Part shown: positions 62,497 to 64,000 of the stretch, piece after piece
Numbering within the stretch: the stretch's first letter is position 1
How the letters are laid out: every line of letters starts with the position of its first letter
DNA from: an uncultured Burkholderiales bacterium
GTDB taxonomy: Bacteria > Pseudomonadota > Gammaproteobacteria > Burkholderiales > Burkholderiaceae_C
DNA: 64,000 bases
Direction of reading: 5' to 3'
Assembly (NCBI GenBank): GCA_903830725.1
Contig: CAIKVH010000086.1
Span: 47,034 to 111,033, forward strand
The notes under the pieces: model-generated
What the model was told of the DNA's origin: nothing
The model's input: only the letters and a program-made list of their open reading frames with translations
The model's database searches: none
Translations under genes and position numbers: made by a program

Positions 62497-64000
62497 TTAA
62501 AAAAATATTTGACCGACTTATGGGTCGGCACCCCACGCAAGAGCGTTCTAATGCAAGCTCAAAGCCTTCGCTGAGAGGTTCTCAGAAAGTTCCCAGTAAA
62601 CGCTTTGGTGTCGAGCGCGTCATCCTATTTAAAGAACACAAAATAAATATCAACCAAGTTGATGACCGGGCGATCGATGTTGTCCAGACTTTGCAAAACA
62701 AGGGTTATGCGGCCTACATCGTTGGCGGTGCGGTTCGGGATTTACTTTTGGGGATTAAACCTAAAGATTTTGATGTTGCAACCAACGCTACTCCCGAGCA
62801 AGTTAAGTCGCTCTTTAGGCGGGCCTTTATTATTGGACGCAGGTTTCGAATTGTTCACGTGGTTTACGGTAGAGGGCGTGATCACGAAGTAGTTGAGGTG
62901 TCCACCTTTAGGGCTTTCCTTGATAGCGCCGATGCGCATCAAGTCACCGGGAATGAGAAATCGGGAAAAAAAGAGCTTGCAGGCGTATCTCACGCCGTTG
63001 ACGAGTCGGGTCGAGTTTTGAGAGATAACGTTTGGGGTCCCATGGATGAGGATGCCACCCGACGCGACTTTACCGTGAACGCAATGTATTACGATCCCAC
63101 GACCCAGGAGGTGATCGATTTTCACGGAGGATTTGAGGACTCCAAGAAGCGTGTGATAAGAATGATTGGCGATCCTGCGACTCGTTACAGGGAGGATCCG
63201 GTGCGAATTATTCGAGCTGTGCGATTCGTAGCCAAACTAAGTGCACTGGGTTTTAAACTAGAAAAGCAGACGGCTAAACCCCTCCAACCAATGGTTAACC
63301 TATTGGATGATGTCCCCCCAAGTCGACTTTTTGATGAGACATTGAAGTTGCTGCAAACAGGACACTCGTTAGCAAGTATTGAGCAACTAAGAAAACTTGG
63401 CCTAGAGAAAGGAATTTATCCAATTCTGGATTTGGTGGTAGAGCGAGCTACGGACCCCATGGTGCTCGCCGCACTCACTGATACGGATCGCAGGGTATCA
63501 GAGGATAAGCCCGTCGTGCCAAGTTTCTTGCTGAGTTGTTTGCTGTGGAGTGATGTTTTAAAACGATGGAATGAGTTGAGCATACATCAGTCAACTTTCC
63601 CCGCTTTGCAAGAGGCTATTGACGCTGTTTTTGATGCCCGCATTGGGGATGTGTCCGGTCGGGGGAAATTGGCGGGGGACATGCGCGAGATCTGGAGCAT
63701 GCAAACGCGCTTTGACAAGCAAACTGGCCGAGCGCCTCTTAGCTTGGTGGATCAACCGAGGTTTCGTGCGGCTTTTGACTTCTTGAGATTAAGAGCACAA
63801 GTGGGGGAAGTTCCAAAAGAGTTGGCTGCCTGGTGGGAAGAATTTAGCACTGCATATCCCGATGAGCGCGAGCAAATGTTGGAGGATAAGAGGACAGAGA
63901 GTCAAAACACCCAGCGCTCAAAAAAAGCGACTCCGCCCCGAGCTCTGGCAAAGTCACTTAATGTTCAAAGCCCAAGCGGTGAGGAGATGAGTGTAGAGTC
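62493..64000 (+). CDS. pcnB: Poly(A) polymerase I, 3' end outside the window
   Basis: Open to the right edge, with 502 codons visible. ATG overlaps the phosphatase stop (ATGA). Nucleotidyltransferase motifs: VGGAVRDLLLGIKPKDFDVATNATP near residue 72, RRDFTVNAMYYD around 190, and RYREDPVRIIRAVRF. PcnB adds 3' A tails that promote RNA decay. The C-terminal part is basic (SKKATPPR near the edge). Stop codon not seen. Confidence 0.95.
   Translation, partial: MIKKIFDRLMGRHPTQERSNASSKPSLRGSQKVPSKRFGVERVILFKEHKININQVDDRAIDVVQTLQNKGYAAYIVGGAVRDLLLGIKPKDFDVATNATPEQVKSLFRRAFIIGRRFRIVHVVYGRGRDHEVVEVSTFRAFLDSADAHQVTGNEKSGKKELAGVSHAVDESGRVLRDNVWGPMDEDATRRDFTVNAMYYDPTTQEVIDFHGGFEDSKKRVIRMIGDPATRYREDPVRIIRAVRFVAKLSALGFKLEKQTAKPLQPMVNLLDDVPPSRLFDETLKLLQTGHSLASIEQLRKLGLEKGIYPILDLVVERATDPMVLAALTDTDRRVSEDKPVVPSFLLSCLLWSDVLKRWNELSIHQSTFPALQEAIDAVFDARIGDVSGRGKLAGDMREIWSMQTRFDKQTGRAPLSLVDQPRFRAAFDFLRLRAQVGEVPKELAAWWEEFSTAYPDEREQMLEDKRTESQNTQRSKKATPPRALAKSLNVQSPSGEEMSVE

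Overview
The window reads as a chromosomal segment of a betaproteobacterium of the order Burkholderiales, possibly close to the small-genome, moderately AT-rich Polynucleobacter/Burkholderiaceae-type lineages. Support: a tripartite-tricarboxylate (Bug-type) receptor, a BktB-like thiolase, the gene order purM / AI-2E permease / hda / HAD-IB phosphatase / pcnB, rpsT next to murJ with DUF3579 and arg genes nearby, a zapA-linked 6S RNA, and a MutL that carries an endonuclease motif. Genus-level placement is inference. No rRNA, tRNA, CRISPR array, insertion sequence or prophage was seen.

Layout. 1-5.9 kb is a patchwork: the 3' end of a Bug receptor, a translationally coupled YkgJ-type cysteine-cluster protein plus GNAT/arginyltransferase-like protein, a SET-domain protein, a PPK2 kinase and two orphan proteins. 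5.9-16.0 kb is a sugar-acid uptake and catabolism cluster: 2-keto-3-deoxy-galactonate kinase, DenD-like dehydrogenase, IlvD/Edd sugar-acid dehydratase, 2-hydroxyacid dehydrogenase, a complete sugar ABC importer (binding protein, two permeases, ATPase) and gluconokinase. It has no regulator or aldolase inside the window. 16.0-29.6 kb is mostly housekeeping: an RhlE-type helicase, EttA, a luciferase-like oxidoreductase overlapping a short core methionine synthase, thiolase, RluA, an MFS exporter, ferredoxin, miaA-mutL and DedA. 29.6-31.0 kb holds an exported basic-tailed protein and an AT-rich orphan. 31.1-39.4 kb holds amiC-tsaE, queG, a Crp/Fnr regulator, a TauE/SafE permease, 6S RNA, zapA with its coiled-coil partner, nth and an aminotransferase.

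39.4-45 kb concerns acyl-CoA and electron transfer: gcvH, ETF-ubiquinone oxidoreductase, SDR, thioesterase, scoAB and a small winged-helix protein. 45.2-55.9 kb: alaS, trmB, a renalase-like flavoprotein, pirin, a WrbA-like flavodoxin, several small exported or hypothetical proteins, argF-argD and DUF3579. 56.0-64 kb: rpsT, murJ, SirB1-like, purM, AI-2E permease, hda, HAD-IB phosphatase and pcnB, which runs off the right edge.

No large undescribed multigene system is obvious. The best candidates for new biology are the YkgJ/GNAT pair, the sugar-acid cluster with its unusual enzyme combination, the oxidoreductase/core-MetE overlap, and the orphan genes at 4.3-5.9 and 30.2-31.0 kb. Several starts were moved from the longest open frame to better supported internal codons; each case is stated.
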